Shown one piece after another: positions 63,636-64,000 of a stretch of DNA of 64,000 bases; the first letter of the stretch is position 1; every line of letters begins with the position of its first letter. The position numbers and the translations under genes were made by a program. The notes beneath the pieces were generated by a model that did no database searches, was not told where the DNA came from, and was given only the letters and a program-made list of their open reading frames with translations. Source of the DNA: Salinigranum rubrum (GTDB taxonomy: Archaea; Halobacteriota; Halobacteria; Halobacteriales; Haloferacaceae); the NCBI RefSeq assembly GCF_002906575.1, contig NZ_CP026309.1:1488001-1552000 (forward strand), in the 5' to 3' direction.

Positions 63636-63759
63636 AGTTCACGTTCGCCTGAGACGATAATAAGCGCATCGGGGCCCCGACTCTCTCTGAGTGGGCCTTC
63701 TGACCCCCGCTGGGAGGGCGACGAACCCGTACACGTCAGCGCCACAACCAATACATTGA

Positions 63760-63766
63760 CATATAT
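63760..63766 (+). promoter_or_regulatory. TATA-like box for the right-edge regulator
   Basis: CATATAT centred near 63763, in an AT-rich window, sits 27 bases before ATG 63790, the spacing expected for a leaderless haloarchaeal transcript. This supports ATG 63790 as the start rather than ATG 63778. Confidence 0.45.
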
Positions 63767-63789
63767 CGGTATCATGGATGAAAACACTC

Positions 63790-64000
63790 ATGGATCCCGA
63801 TCAGACTCTCGCGGCACTCGGGAACGACTACAATCCGGACATCCTTCGGTCCGCGTACCAGCCACACTCGGCGCAGGAGTTCAGCGACATGCTGGACATC
63901 CCCATCGCCACGTGCTATCGGCGCATCGAAGAACTCTCCGAGGCGGGACTGCTGACGCTCCACGACCGGGTCCTCTCCGACGAGCACCGACGGACGAACG
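63790..64000 (+). CDS. Winged-helix transcriptional regulator, N-terminal part (runs off the right edge)
   Basis: Seventy residues are visible: MDPDQTLAALGNDYNPDILR, SAYQPHSAQEFSDMLDIPIA and TCYRRIEELSEAGLLTLHDR. This is an ArsR-like winged helix-turn-helix with recognition helix around IATCYRRIEEL. It is divergent from the taxis operon across about 150 bases and may control archaellum or chemotaxis genes, as haloarchaeal EarA-type and similar regulators do; the name is not assignable from this part. Confidence 0.8.
   Translation, partial: MDPDQTLAALGNDYNPDILRSAYQPHSAQEFSDMLDIPIATCYRRIEELSEAGLLTLHDRVLSDEHRRTN

Overview
The window is haloarchaeal chromosome. The DNA is very GC-rich with strong G/C in third codon positions, and the proteins are acidic and Asp/Glu-rich. 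Diagnostic archaeal genes are present: RNase P component 4, TFE with its DUF2110 partner, aTrm56, CheC/CheD/CheY, an archaellar ArlD/E-type protein, and a salactin/volactin-type actin homologue. Exported lipoproteins carry twin-arginine signals. The genus cannot be fixed from the sequence.

Layout. 1-8 kb: a lipoprotein N-terminus, a Gly/Met-rich acidic protein, two GT4 glycosyltransferases, rnp4, a frameshifted YhbY-type RNA-binding gene overlapping an MscS channel, an HD phosphohydrolase, a one-Cys peroxiredoxin, a sensor kinase and TatA. 8.2-9.1 kb: tRNA-Arg(CCT) followed by diverged copies of its own 3' end, then an AT-rich island. 9.1-19.1 kb: an archaeal type IV pilus operon with the ATPase, the membrane platform and six pilin-like proteins with overlapping or nearly abutting junctions. 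19-35 kb: housekeeping genes (DUF2797, epimerase, DICT sensor, aTrm56, TFE/DUF2110, CinA-like, ATP-NAD-kinase-like, AbrB-PhoU) and an iron-type ABC binding lipoprotein preceded by two DtxR/Idr-like operators. 35-44 kb: small proteins, SRPBCC, nitrilase, then aldehyde dehydrogenase, HTH regulator, KatG and proline dehydrogenase, a likely proline-degradation and peroxide-defence neighbourhood. 44-49 kb: a complete branched-chain amino-acid ABC transporter (livJHMGF) whose livM is frameshifted. 49-59 kb: mixed metabolism, including a sulfite-oxidase-like molybdoprotein, an Hsp20 remnant, a PhaB-type reductase, a RIO-like kinase, acyl-CoA dehydrogenase, a 7TM-PAS histidine kinase and a PfkB kinase. 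59-64 kb: a taxis block on the minus strand reading cheY-cheC-cheD, frameshifted arlD/E-like gene, actin homologue, with a divergent HTH regulator entering from the right edge.

Two themes stand out. First, five genes (yhbY, pilB 3' end, a HEAT/zinc-ribbon gene, livM, arlD/E-like) are broken by small indels. Four of these are repaired by restoring one base in a G/C run, and both frames on each side of every break look like normal haloarchaeal coding sequence. This points to consensus homopolymer errors more than to true gene decay. Second, the biology most worth following is the actin homologue within a few genes of chemotaxis and archaellum-type proteins, the pilus operon with its AT-rich leader, the stacked tRNA 3' ends that look like repeated integration scars, and the paired iron-repressor-like operators.
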